A stretch of DNA of 64,000 bases from Pedobacter cryoconitis (GTDB taxonomy: Bacteria; Bacteroidota; Bacteroidia; Sphingobacteriales; Sphingobacteriaceae). The notes beneath the pieces are model-generated. The model was not told the DNA's origin, did no database searches, and saw only the letters and a program-made list of their open reading frames with translations. Position 1 is the first letter of the stretch. Each line of letters begins with the position of its first letter. The position numbers were made by a program, and so were the translations under genes. Shown here in pieces: positions 18,001 to 26,432 of this stretch. The stretch spans positions 1 to 64,000 of the forward strand of contig NZ_JACHCE010000008.1 of the NCBI RefSeq assembly GCF_014200605.1, written 5' to 3'.

Positions 18001-19416
18001 GTTATCTCCGTAGTTATCGGGAACTATGGGAAGACCATGCTCACTCAGCTTTTTGGCTATAGCAAAAAACAGGTCCTTTAGTTTCCTTTTGTCCGGGCAT
18101 TTTGACATGATCGATTTCCAGAGCGCGTCAAACAGCTTTTTCTGACTATTGATCAACAGGGCGGCATGCCTGGCTTTATGATCCAACATACAGAACATGT
18201 TCAGATGGTTGGGGATCCTTAGGAGTTCAACCAGCTGTGGGCTGGGATGATGAACACTTATTTCCGATAGTACGATTTTCACCTGATCCGCAGTGAGAGT
18301 ACTGGCTTTGATCTTGTAATATTGTTCGTCTTTAAAGGCTTTAAGTTCTGAATCGTAGTCCAGATCAAAGGTCCTTGCTGAAAATATGATACGTGTGCCT
18401 GGTACGGCCAGCAACTGGTAAATCAGTTGGGTATAGGTGATGATGAAGTCTTTGCTTACCGAATGGGTAAAGGATAGGGCATCCAATTGGTCGATTAGAA
18501 TTACCACTTGTGGATACTGGATCAGCAGGGCTTTTACGCTGTCTATTATACCAAGGTCAGTCCTTCCAAACAATCGTTCTTCCAGGGCGCTTAAAGTGGG
18601 GGCTTTTATCAGATCGGATTTTATGGCCAGCACCGGAATACCATTTTCGCTTAGGTTTGAAAAAAGGTCCTTCAGTATAATGGTTTTACCGAGTCCAGCA
18701 CCGCCTTCTAGTACTGCAAGCCCCTTTTTTTCGTTTGCAAGAGGCTTTTCCAACCAAGCCTGAAGAAGCCGGGTTTCTTCTCTTACAATGTGGTGCCTGC
18801 TATTTCCAAAAACTCCTGCTATTTTATTTAATGTTATCGAAGAGACGCCGAAATGTTCCATTATTTCCGTTATTTTCCTTGCTTTGCCCCCAATTTCTTT
18901 TTCATAAAGGGCATCCCCACAGTGCGCTTTACACCAAGCCTCCCCGAAATGGTTATAAACAATTCTCGGGTGAGCCTTCAGACTTCGGTTGATGAAGTTG
19001 GCGTCCCATTTATCGAATTCAATGCCAAGATTTAGAAGGTCATTTTTGTGTTCTTCGAATTCCTCGAGTAGCTGAGTACTGCTGATTTCAGTGGTGGTAC
19101 AAAGTACAAATCGATTACTTTTACCCGACCAATTGCCGGTTATGAATAGTTGTACAATTTTTCGAAGGTCAGCGGGATTCAGAACTTGTACGCGCTTACA
19201 CTGGTAGGTGCTATAACCTACATCCGGTTTTCCTGCATATATATCTATTCCACTTTGGTCTTGGCCTCGTATTCCAAAGACATGGGTGTGGGCGATTGGA
19301 TAGTTGTCTATTTCAACTACCATATCCAAGCACAACAATTCGAATTGTTCCCAGGGCATGATCGCTAAAGGGAGCTGATTGTTTAGGGATCTTATAGGAG
19401 GTGGATAAGTGGTCAT
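15079..19416 (-). CDS. Large STAND NTPase with N-terminal restriction-nuclease domain (Avs-like)
   Basis: A 1445-residue protein in three parts. Residues 20-130 are a Mrr-like nuclease domain: WEQFELLCLDMV, GQDQSGIDIY (Asp58) and YQCKR (Gln72-x-Lys74), the D...QxK active site. Residues about 210-520 are a P-loop NTPase with Walker A GGAGLGKT at 238-245 and Walker B VVILIDQLDAL at 304-314, resembling STAND enzymes. The rest, about 900 residues, is helical and repeat-like, as expected of a sensor. This is the architecture of Avs-type antiviral sensors, which bind a phage protein and then unleash the nuclease. Whether it belongs to a named Avs type cannot be told by eye. It is followed 19 bp later by the HEPN-like gene. 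Confidence 0.7.
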   Translation of the reverse strand: MTTYPPPIRSLNNQLPLAIMPWEQFELLCLDMVVEIDNYPIAHTHVFGIRGQDQSGIDIYAGKPDVGYSTYQCKRVQVLNPADLRKIVQLFITGNWSGKSNRFVLCTTTEISSTQLLEEFEEHKNDLLNLGIEFDKWDANFINRSLKAHPRIVYNHFGEAWCKAHCGDALYEKEIGGKARKITEIMEHFGVSSITLNKIAGVFGNSRHHIVREETRLLQAWLEKPLANEKKGLAVLEGGAGLGKTIILKDLFSNLSENGIPVLAIKSDLIKAPTLSALEERLFGRTDLGIIDSVKALLIQYPQVVILIDQLDALSFTHSVSKDFIITYTQLIYQLLAVPGTRIIFSARTFDLDYDSELKAFKDEQYYKIKASTLTADQVKIVLSEISVHHPSPQLVELLRIPNHLNMFCMLDHKARHAALLINSQKKLFDALWKSIMSKCPDKRKLKDLFFAIAKKLSEHGLPIVPDNYGDNYEAELAFAKSNQIIIEDPNGLSFFHQTFYEYTFALQFVESGQDLIAFIFQEHQGIAVRPVVKMVTDYLREIDNTAYIKTFAELISRKDTRFHLKVLLISGFARIQLPTAKEYQLFKEVILTEKRNAELFFGSLKSNGWYTRFLVTDDLKNLYTEGIVNAEYQYQVNWVLAALSTHFSDNLEQSITFFKQLENSGPLTESIDWVLSSLDDWRNPALLVLFDEYIIYSKTTETINYYYLEVLKKILLHHPEFVFHRVVPVLKQELAEAEQSGSDYYLQDVLTLLYDQHPDKTFELIFVEFMEIMENTKEQVFEREYDFPFFNTLFQNNYRTHHHLDSMHTKIFEICEAHLIARVGSSWFNEFFSQHLQTPFIAFIGLFIKVLTASPDPEKAVELLKILKEKNFLMEYDSDIQEELRVMLGKNFALMSAKTQQITTEILLSIFNYKPYRLTSDWRSEEKQKPEYAGWRQFKYLKALPYEHVMVVPDLKRRVGEWQRLFNVIRAIKKWDPVSETGKQNPLTKPAFDKLSLGNWERIMFTYHPKNSDKAEHHRDFLDMVSQIEDAFEMAVSLESVRFYPFVKDMFNQQEHYSSYLKAGLRGLIKAKYDPLKIRPIYEAYISACQTVYDHANCLYLFDYFSGSGTVNQVLFDYVKQTAIDHLHIEDLRPKQVGSKENTLQIGSRAVTAVMYCFKHDAFFEEIFEFANWICLGEDDELKIALMGKFKNIWAMDRKRAFSNFQLLTTDGSNQMIIGSLSNALFIKDYYLDQMHSYFAHIMATPELITEASINIFINGYYQDQKNLQPYLEKLLRPDSLVLGRCVQVAEQYLLADKVKGLALYSRIAGYDSENMSRELSAMILRKFKLMSFETVLPFLRVYNQSVSAQRDPGYYFQYLLSQVREHPYECLELLSAFNFGEALQRRSFMEKLPIQLVLAIYTNLSAKQAGRNYLEKLMDVFDTILLSEAMRSKADTIIETMDN

Positions 19417-19488
19417 TTGATGCGTTAATGTTGTATTAATGTGGGGTTGTCTTTTTGAGAAAGTAATTTAAGTCAATTTTATAGAAAT

Positions 19489-19626
19489 TTATTCTTTATT
19501 CTGTAAGGGAGAGTTTTCAAAGAAGAAGCTGAGCATAAATGTGGAGTTATAGAGCTTCCTTACATAACGGATTGCAATGATCCAGATGAAAATTAATAAT
19601 ATTAAGGAAATATTCACGTCAGGCAT
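19489..19626 (-). CDS. Possible 45-residue membrane protein upstream of the STAND gene
   Basis: ATG at 19626 opens a 45-codon frame: a short polar start (MPDVN), one strong membrane helix (ISLILLIFIWIIAI), then a basic patch (RYVRKLY) and a polar tail. It is 72 bp upstream of the 1445-residue NTPase on the same strand, so it could be the first gene of that operon. Tiny single-span proteins act as membrane effectors or lysis-type toxins in several defence systems. It may also be chance; no homologue is recognised. Confidence 0.38.
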   Translation of the reverse strand: MPDVNISLILLIFIWIIAIRYVRKLYNSTFMLSFFFENSPLQNKE

Positions 19627-19877
19627 AATGCTAAGTTAATATAAAATCGTTTCCGGCGTTATTTGAGGCCCTATGCCTCAACTCGCTTTTACGAGAATTT
19701 TTTTGATTTTTTTTACTCTCAAGGTGTTAATAACTTTAAATCTAATATGAATCAAGATTTAATCCTATACTACAAAGGGCAAAGGGATATGAACAGATTT
19801 ATAATAAGCCAGAGCGTCAAAGCAAGTTGATTTCTGCTGAAGGCATTTTGCAATTATATTTGAAATGCACTTATAAT
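19627..19877. other. Intergenic region with two adjacent hairpins and T-run
   Basis: TTGAGGC/GCCTCAA (19663-19669, 19675-19681) is followed by CTCG/CGAG (19682-19685, 19692-19695) and a T-rich tract up to about 19735. This is terminator-like on the plus strand, although no plus-strand gene ends here. It may be a remnant of a lost gene. The rest shows nothing recognisable. Confidence 0.4.
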
Positions 19878-20852
19878 TTAACCGCCATATTGTACGATGA
19901 AACCATCTAATCCTCTTGAAATCCTATTGTTTTCAGAGTCGATTTGTCTGTCAATAACGGACGACTGGTTACGAATGTAGAATTGTTCGATATCATCGAA
20001 TTTCCTATCAACCAACAACTCATAGATTTCCACATCCAGCCCAACTTCAATATCCAAATTGTTAGCCTTTAGATTTAGCATTCTAAAATCCTCACCCCTT
20101 AATCTAGATGTTTTGCCTCTCGGGCTGTTGAACTCCTCAAGCGCAAAATACGGTGAATAATAGGTTTCATAAAATTTCTCAGGATCAATAACAATTTTTT
20201 TTACACCTTTCTGTGAAGGCGGATCGACAATTTTGGAGAATATTCGATCTTTCCCAAAAGATGTGGCACAGGCGGTTATTGTCGACGGGACCAGTCCATG
20301 TATGGTATCGACATTTCCCCCTTGATCCTTTGCCTCTTTGATTTTACTATTCAGGTGTTTAGCGGTAGTACCTTTTGCTTCAAATACATGCCATTCTCCA
20401 TTTTCAGACACACCAACCAGATCTGGCTCAAGCTTTGAAGTTGTATCAACGAATGTAATCGCGCCTTGTTTTTTCAAAGATTCAACATGAATTAAGTTCG
20501 GGATCGACAACAATTTTTCCGCGTAATATTTCGCCACCGCCATACCAAGATTGTAGCTGACTATCCTTTTTTGATCACTTACATAATCATTGTAAATTGG
20601 ATGTAGATTCAGGTCTTCTCCAGATTGGATATTTGTGAAGACTATCAAACACTTTTGGATAATAGAATTTGATAAGGCCCTCCAAAGGCCGTAATTCCGG
20701 ATGTCTATCTTGGTGATGTAACTCGGATTGCCTACTGTCATAATACACCTATAGAGATCCAATTTGCTGCATATCAAAGGTGTTTCAACCAACTGGTTGA
20801 TATTATCATATGGCGCTGTGTAGCTAGATGCTGTGTAGAATATTCTACCCAT
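19878..20852 (-). CDS. PD-(D/E)XK nuclease-like protein
   Basis: A 324-residue protein with no family name that I can give. LEPDLVGVSENGEWHVFEAKG holds Pro143-Asp144 and Glu158-x-Lys160, the active-site pattern of PD-(D/E)XK nucleases. It is preceded by a helical segment (YNLGMAVAKYYAEKLL) that fits the fold. No HTH or ATPase domain is visible. It is divergent from the Gabija-like gajA, with 119 bp between the starts, and may be either an extra nuclease of that system or an independent gene. A cytosolic location is likely. Confidence 0.6.
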   Translation of the reverse strand: MGRIFYTASSYTAPYDNINQLVETPLICSKLDLYRCIMTVGNPSYITKIDIRNYGLWRALSNSIIQKCLIVFTNIQSGEDLNLHPIYNDYVSDQKRIVSYNLGMAVAKYYAEKLLSIPNLIHVESLKKQGAITFVDTTSKLEPDLVGVSENGEWHVFEAKGTTAKHLNSKIKEAKDQGGNVDTIHGLVPSTITACATSFGKDRIFSKIVDPPSQKGVKKIVIDPEKFYETYYSPYFALEEFNSPRGKTSRLRGEDFRMLNLKANNLDIEVGLDVEIYELLVDRKFDDIEQFYIRNQSSVIDRQIDSENNRISRGLDGFIVQYGG

Positions 20853-20971
20853 ATAGATTAGAATAAAAGAGAGTTTTAGAATTAATTTTTAATTAACTAA
20901 TATACAGATTTGCATGTTTCTGAATAATTTATTCTAGGTTAAACTTAGTACCTTAGTAAAAATACGCTTTC

Positions 20972-22831
20972 ATGCATCTTAAAACACTAAAAATCAAGGG
21001 CTACAAAGCTTTCAGTGGCGAATTTACTGTTAAATTGAACAATGGGTTAAATATTCTCGTTGGAGAGAATGCAACAGGTAAAAGCACCATAATTGATGCG
21101 CTAAGACTTATTCTATCAGAAGACGAGTATGGTAGAGGTGGCATAACCGCATCAGATTTTCACAAACCTCTTCATCTTTCAACGAAAACGAAGGGAGCTC
21201 CAAGAATTTCAATAGCATGTGAATTCGATAATTTGAATGATGATGAACAGGTAGTTTATCTTCCATGGTTAAACTTAAATGATCCCAAAAAGGCGATCCT
21301 AAGTTTAGCAATTGAGAATAAAGAGGATAATCGTGGCAGGTTTAAAAGAAAAATATGGGGCAACGAATCTGAAAGTGGATTATTTGAATGGGAGTTACTC
21401 AATAGGATAAACTGCATCTATCTTCCCCCTTTAAGAGATGCAGAGGACAAATTGAAAGCATACAAAGGGTCACGTCTTTCTCGACTCTTGAAGAACTTGC
21501 GTATTCAGGATGAAAGCGATGAAATGCACCCGCTAGAGAAGAAGTTCGCCATGTTAAACAAAGACCTTTTAAATGATAGCTCTATTCAAATAGCTAACTC
21601 TTATATAAAAGACAACATTTTAAAGGCTGTTGGACCTGTTTTTGGCCAAGATGCTTCGTTACAATTTACAGAGATCAATTTCGACCGTATCGTTGAAAGA
21701 ATAAGGCTACTTTTTTATCCTGTCATTCCCGGAGCAGGGTCAACTAATTCTGTTGATATGTTTCGAGAACTTAGTGAAAATAGTCTCGGGTTTAATAACA
21801 TTCTTTATTTAGCCACAATTCTTGCCGAATTTGATGGAACGGAAACGACAGATACATTTCATAAAATATTATTGATTGAGGAACCTGAAGCACATCTTCA
21901 TCCACAATTGCAAATCCGATTGATGCACTATTTACAACAACGGTCAATTGAAAATAAAATCCAGATAATTGTCACCACCCATTCGACGACTCTTGCCTCA
22001 AGCGTAGATTTAAATGCAATAAAAGTATTATCTGCCACAAAAGATAGCTCAATGCCCATATTTACAGCTGTAGAAGAATGTTGTTTACCTAGCCCCACCA
22101 AAGATTTTTTAGAAAGATGGCTTGATATAACAAAATCAACGCTGCTGTTTGCAAAAGGCGTGCTATTAGTCGAGGGCATTGCTGAGGCCATGCTTATTAA
22201 GCAGTTGTCGAAAACTGTATTAAGAGAACTCATGGCTGAAAACCCTGAGAAGCACTATTGTGATACCCTTGACGATTACGGTATTTCTATTATAAATTTA
22301 AACGGGTTATATTTTAATCATTTTATGGCTTTGTTTAAAGGCTATCACCGCAAATCTGAAGATGTTTTTGCAGGTTGCAGTGGAATTCCCGTTAGATGTG
22401 CAGGCCTTACTGATAACGATCCGGACAAAGAAGGAAGGCCAACTCAATCTAGTCCACTGATCGGAAAAAACCATCAGTTATATTTAGTTCAGGAATTAGA
22501 AGACAATTCCATTAATTGCAGGCTCTTTACCAATCTTAAAACTTTTGAATATGACTTGGCTCTCGAGGGCACCAATCTATCTTTAATGTGTGATGTACAA
22601 TTAAAATTGATGGAAACTGACGGAACGATAAAATCCCAACTTCAAACTTATATTGATAATGATTGGGAAGCGGCAACGCCTGAGGAAAAGGCCGATGCTG
22701 CTTTTTGGTTACTCAACAGAATTGATAAGGGAGTTTTTGCTCAAGCTCTAACCCAATATCTAGTTAAAAGCCAGACTGAATTCCAAGTTCCGTTATACAT
22801 TAAAAAAGCGATCAAATGGTTAGTCGATTAA
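20972..22831 (+). CDS. gajA: OLD-family ATPase-TOPRIM endonuclease, GajA-like (Gabija)
   Basis: A 619-residue protein. The ATPase part has Walker A GENATGKS at 31-38, Walker B LLIEEPEAHL at about 300-309 and an H-loop VTTHSTT at about 334-340. The TOPRIM part starts at about 394 with LLVEGIAEAML (Glu401) and has the DxD pair in LTDNDPDKEG (Asp481, Asp483). OLD proteins encoded in tandem with a UvrD-like helicase are class 2 OLD, and this pair is the Gabija anti-phage system, in which GajA nicks DNA when nucleotide levels fall. The size is near the usual 580. The stop overlaps the start of the helicase gene (TAATG), as expected for a coupled pair. Confidence 0.82.
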   Translation: MHLKTLKIKGYKAFSGEFTVKLNNGLNILVGENATGKSTIIDALRLILSEDEYGRGGITASDFHKPLHLSTKTKGAPRISIACEFDNLNDDEQVVYLPWLNLNDPKKAILSLAIENKEDNRGRFKRKIWGNESESGLFEWELLNRINCIYLPPLRDAEDKLKAYKGSRLSRLLKNLRIQDESDEMHPLEKKFAMLNKDLLNDSSIQIANSYIKDNILKAVGPVFGQDASLQFTEINFDRIVERIRLLFYPVIPGAGSTNSVDMFRELSENSLGFNNILYLATILAEFDGTETTDTFHKILLIEEPEAHLHPQLQIRLMHYLQQRSIENKIQIIVTTHSTTLASSVDLNAIKVLSATKDSSMPIFTAVEECCLPSPTKDFLERWLDITKSTLLFAKGVLLVEGIAEAMLIKQLSKTVLRELMAENPEKHYCDTLDDYGISIINLNGLYFNHFMALFKGYHRKSEDVFAGCSGIPVRCAGLTDNDPDKEGRPTQSSPLIGKNHQLYLVQELEDNSINCRLFTNLKTFEYDLALEGTNLSLMCDVQLKLMETDGTIKSQLQTYIDNDWEAATPEEKADAAFWLLNRIDKGVFAQALTQYLVKSQTEFQVPLYIKKAIKWLVD

Positions 22832-24729
22832 TGACAAATAAAAAGAGACTTAAAATCTGTTATAAGCTCTACAAACTAATTCGTTGTGATTTATCATCGA
22901 TGATTAAGCTGAGTGGAGAACAATTATTTTATATCAATCAAGCTATTGGTGAAAATACCTTTCTGCAAGCATGCCCAGGAAGTGGTAAAACAGAGGTGAT
23001 CGGACTTAAAGCATCTTATCAAATTTTGTCTTGGCAGCATTCACTGGGTGGGTTGGCTATTTTAACTTTTACAAATAGTGCTGCAAAAGAACTCAGTACC
23101 CGCATCAGGAAATATGCTGATCTCAGTCTTGGGACTCATCCACATTTTGTTGGAACTTTTGACAGCTGGTTGCATAATTTTATTCTTCACCCATTTTGTC
23201 ATTATCTTACCGCCTACAAAGGTCAGGATGGAGATAAAAGCGTTCGAATAACTGATCAAGACAGCAATGCGGATTTTTTGCATAATTATGAAATAAAATT
23301 AGAACATAATGGTAAAAGTATTCCTATTGCTGCCACTGAATATCATTTCATAAAGGATTGGGAAACGATTGTTGGAGATTCGGACCTAGCCAAAAGCCTC
23401 ATAGAAAAAAAATTGACTGAAGAACAGAAGTCGGTGTTTATAAAGAACAAAATCAAGTTCTTTCAAGATGGGTTTGCCACGTATGCAGATGCAGAATTTC
23501 TTTGCTACAAGTTGTTAGTCAAATATCCATTTTTGAGGAAAAGACTTTCGCAAAGATTTCCTATAGTCATTATTGACGAGTGTCAAGATTTGTCGGACGG
23601 TCAGATTTCATTCTTGGATCTACTGATGCAAGAAGGATCAAAGCTAGATTTTGTTGGCGACATTCACCAAGCGATTTATGATTTTCGTTATGTCAACCCT
23701 GAAAATCTTTTAAGTTATATTGATGTAAAGAAATTTAAGAAGCTATATCTAACAAAGAACTTTAGAAGCAATCAAGAAATTGTTAACGTAACATCTTTTT
23801 TGAAGAACGATGGGATAAAAATTTACGCAAATATTGAAATGAAGTCGTCAATTACATGTGTTTTATGGCAATATGATGAAACTACATTTACTGACTTGCC
23901 CAGCAAGTTTGCTGCTTTGTTGAAGCAATACTCTATTCCAGCGAAAAACTGTGCTATCCTTGCACGAGGGAAAACAACCCTCGATTTACTTAGAATTCAA
24001 AATCAGTTGTGGAAATTTAGTAAGATTGAATTATTTGCTGTTAGTTTACATTGTTGGTTTAAATTAGACCGAAGTTCCACTGATTTGACGAACGCGCTGA
24101 CTTATGCAGGCAAATTCATTTTTTCTGTAGCCTATCTGGGAAGAGCTGACATCAGAAATCAATATCGTCCACAGTCTTTTGATTCTATCCGCTGGCGGTT
24201 ACTAATAAAAGAATTTTTGAACGCCTCGAAGTACCTTTATACTTACGGCGAGCAAAATGACGGAGTCAATTGGAAGAATTGGAGTAGCCTTGTAAAACAA
24301 TTTTTAAATCTTAATTGGCATTATTTCGATAATAGTCAGACCACTTTTGATAATATTAAAAGTAGAATTAAGGCCCCCGCAAACCTTGGAGATATTCCTG
24401 TTAATGACTTATTTAAGGATAAATCGGGGCATAATGTTTTTAGAACAACCACTATACATAGTGTAAAGGGTGAGACATTAGATGCTGTGATGCTGGTGTC
24501 GCATAAAAATAAACAAAGTAGAGGTGGACACTTTTCTCATTGGATAAGAAATGAAAAATCAGAAGAAGAACATATCCGTTTTGCATATGTTGCATGTTCC
24601 AGACCAAAGCATTTTCTTGTCCTTGCTACCCCTAAACTCTCGAAGCTGGATTTACAACACTTGGAAAAGATAGGTTTTAAAGCAGATCATAATATTTTCA
24701 CAAATGAATCTAGTGATGGAGGTCAATAA
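22831..24729 (+). CDS. gajB: UvrD/Rep-like helicase, GajB-like (Gabija)
   Basis: A superfamily 1 helicase of about 632 residues. Motifs in order: QACPGSGKTEVI (I), AILTFTNSAAKEL (Ia), VIIDECQDLSD (II), LDFVGDIHQAIYDFR (III), LTKNFRSNQEI (IV), TIHSVKGETLDAVML (V) and RFAYVACSRPKHFLVLA (VI). In Gabija this partner senses DNA ends or unwound DNA and activates GajA. It is longer than the archetypal GajB (about 490). I chose ATG 22831, which overlaps the gajA stop as TAATG. Starts at 22816 and at 22900 (MIKLSGEQ) are also possible, and the last looks closest to family starts. Confidence 0.82.
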   Translation: MTNKKRLKICYKLYKLIRCDLSSMIKLSGEQLFYINQAIGENTFLQACPGSGKTEVIGLKASYQILSWQHSLGGLAILTFTNSAAKELSTRIRKYADLSLGTHPHFVGTFDSWLHNFILHPFCHYLTAYKGQDGDKSVRITDQDSNADFLHNYEIKLEHNGKSIPIAATEYHFIKDWETIVGDSDLAKSLIEKKLTEEQKSVFIKNKIKFFQDGFATYADAEFLCYKLLVKYPFLRKRLSQRFPIVIIDECQDLSDGQISFLDLLMQEGSKLDFVGDIHQAIYDFRYVNPENLLSYIDVKKFKKLYLTKNFRSNQEIVNVTSFLKNDGIKIYANIEMKSSITCVLWQYDETTFTDLPSKFAALLKQYSIPAKNCAILARGKTTLDLLRIQNQLWKFSKIELFAVSLHCWFKLDRSSTDLTNALTYAGKFIFSVAYLGRADIRNQYRPQSFDSIRWRLLIKEFLNASKYLYTYGEQNDGVNWKNWSSLVKQFLNLNWHYFDNSQTTFDNIKSRIKAPANLGDIPVNDLFKDKSGHNVFRTTTIHSVKGETLDAVMLVSHKNKQSRGGHFSHWIRNEKSEEEHIRFAYVACSRPKHFLVLATPKLSKLDLQHLEKIGFKADHNIFTNESSDGGQ

Positions 24730-24779
24730 TATTCAAGTAATTAGTTATCAGCACATGTGCTTCAGAAGGACTACATCGT

Positions 24780-24787
24780 TACATTTG
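24780..24787 (+). promoter_or_regulatory. Putative -7 promoter box (TAnnTTTG)
   Basis: TACATTTG is a full match to the Bacteroidetes sigma-A -7 consensus TAnnTTTG and lies 19 bp before the ATG at 24807. The -33 element is weak. If real, the two genes downstream have their own promoter and are not simply part of the gajAB transcript. Confidence 0.42.
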
Positions 24788-24806
24788 TAAATACAAAAAT
24801 AATTAT

Positions 24807-25178
24807 ATGGCTCTAAGTGATTTTTTCCGCATAAATTTTCCTAATGCTATTGCTCGTGATCCTGAAATTAGGTGGTACGCGTTTAATAGAGAGTACATGC
24901 CACTTGGATGGCATAAGAAGGATCATTCAGTTTTTAATCCGACCAAACTTGAAGAGATCCGAAAAATAGGGTCAAACTATAACAGCTTAACTGAGAAACA
25001 CTTGCTTGTATTGGCAGACGGACCAAATAGTACCGACAGAGATGAGCATGGCAAGATTACCAGAATTTGGTTTTACAGTGATGGTAGCAATCCCAATATT
25101 GATTCAAAAAACTATGAACCATACATTAAGAAAATCAAAAAACTTGGAAAGCTTGAAGTTAATCGAATTGCTGAATAG
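24807..25178 (+). CDS. Small protein of unknown function next to the Gabija-like pair
   Basis: A 123-residue soluble protein (starts MALSDFFRINFPNAIARD) that I do not recognise. It has no signal peptide, membrane helix or clear catalytic motif. The middle (LLVLADGPNSTDRDEHGKITRIWFYSDGS) looks like a small beta-rich fold. It lies 77 bp after gajB and only 6 bp before the nuclease-like gene, so it forms a two-gene unit with the latter. An inhibitor, adaptor or DNA-binding partner for the nuclease is possible; none of this is shown. Confidence 0.6.
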   Translation: MALSDFFRINFPNAIARDPEIRWYAFNREYMPLGWHKKDHSVFNPTKLEEIRKIGSNYNSLTEKHLLVLADGPNSTDRDEHGKITRIWFYSDGSNPNIDSKNYEPYIKKIKKLGKLEVNRIAE

Positions 25179-25184
25179 ATAATT

Positions 25185-26432
25185 ATGTATAGACGTCGTA
25201 CTTCAACCATATTTCGGGGAGGGAGAATTTCGGAAGTTTTCCAAAAAGCTTATGACAACATCAAATCGACAATAGATGGCGAACGAGAAGATTACATTCT
25301 CAACGTCAATGAAGCTGATTATGTCAAACATTTAGAAACAAAACATAAGCTATTGCCTCCAGTTCTTCATTTTGACGAGGTAAGTGCAGATAGCTATGAG
25401 GGAGACATACCAGCAGAATACTTTCCAGGAAGTTTCAATCTCTATGAGGGTAAGAGTTATAAGAAGGAAGTAATCCAGTTTTTTGTCCCTGTTTCAGGTG
25501 ACATTAGTTTGCTTCGATATCGTCCTGCAAGTGTAATCTATTTTGGTGGCAGTGGGGATTTTGAAATTAAAGGCGATTCTATTTTAGCCGAGTTTATTAA
25601 CTTTTCTAACAATGCCGAGGAAATAAAACAGAAGTATGAAAGAGAGGTCAATGGACTGCATGCGAATTATAATATCTTGAAAGTGGATATTGAGAGTTTT
25701 AATAACACCCTAACTGACCAAATACTAAACTATTTCAACGAACGAAAGGGAAAAATTCTTAGTAAGAAGAGCTTACTTTCTTCTTTAGGGATACCATTGA
25801 GAAAAAAAGAACACATAGCTAATACTTTTGCTATTCCTAAACCAGAACTACGTGAAAAAATAGTGGTCAAACCGATAGTCTACGAACAAGGATTTAAACC
25901 TGAACCCACATTAGATGATGACAACTATCACAAGATTTTGAAAGTTATCAACGATGTTGGCAAAAACTTTGAAAGAATGCCGAGTGTCTACAAATATAAG
26001 GGCGAAGAAGATTTAAGGGATCATATTTTATTGACACTCGATCCAAACTTCGAGTTTGGGAGTGCGAGTGGAGAAACTTTTAATAAATCTGGTAAAACAG
26101 ATATACAACTGCGATATGACAGTTCTGTTGTATTCATTGCAGAGTGTAAATTTTGGAGTGGAGAGAAGAATTATCTCGCAACTATTGATCAGCTTTTAGG
26201 TTACCTCACGTGGAGAGATACCAAGGCTTCAGTAGTGATTTTCGCAAGACAAAAAGACTTTTCAGCAATTTTAAAAAAGGTCCGTGATAGTACAAGTAAC
26301 CACGCCAATCATTTGGGTTTCGTGTCTAACGTAGACGAAAATTGGTTCAACTTCAGGTTTCATATAAACGGGGATAGAAATCGTGAAGTAAAAATAGCTG
26401 TCCAACTTTATCATTTGCCGGATACGCAATAA
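25185..26432 (+). CDS. Protein with C-terminal PD-(D/E)XK nuclease motif
   Basis: A 415-residue protein. Residues about 275-370 hold the nuclease core: KTDIQLRYDSSVVFIAECKFW with Asp306 and Glu320-x-Lys322, then a Q-rich helix (ATIDQLLGYLTW) and KASVVIFARQ, all typical of the fold. The N-terminal 200 residues are unrecognised, with a helical stretch near 145-190. It could act as a stand-alone restriction factor, as single-gene nucleases such as Shedu do, although it does not show an obvious Shedu domain. It is coupled to the 123-residue gene. No membrane segments are seen. Confidence 0.58.
   Translation: MYRRRTSTIFRGGRISEVFQKAYDNIKSTIDGEREDYILNVNEADYVKHLETKHKLLPPVLHFDEVSADSYEGDIPAEYFPGSFNLYEGKSYKKEVIQFFVPVSGDISLLRYRPASVIYFGGSGDFEIKGDSILAEFINFSNNAEEIKQKYEREVNGLHANYNILKVDIESFNNTLTDQILNYFNERKGKILSKKSLLSSLGIPLRKKEHIANTFAIPKPELREKIVVKPIVYEQGFKPEPTLDDDNYHKILKVINDVGKNFERMPSVYKYKGEEDLRDHILLTLDPNFEFGSASGETFNKSGKTDIQLRYDSSVVFIAECKFWSGEKNYLATIDQLLGYLTWRDTKASVVIFARQKDFSAILKKVRDSTSNHANHLGFVSNVDENWFNFRFHINGDRNREVKIAVQLYHLPDTQ

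Noticed and set aside
25185..26432. Shedu (DUF4263) system
   Set aside because: A PD-(D/E)XK motif is present, but the overall pattern does not clearly match the SduA family by eye.
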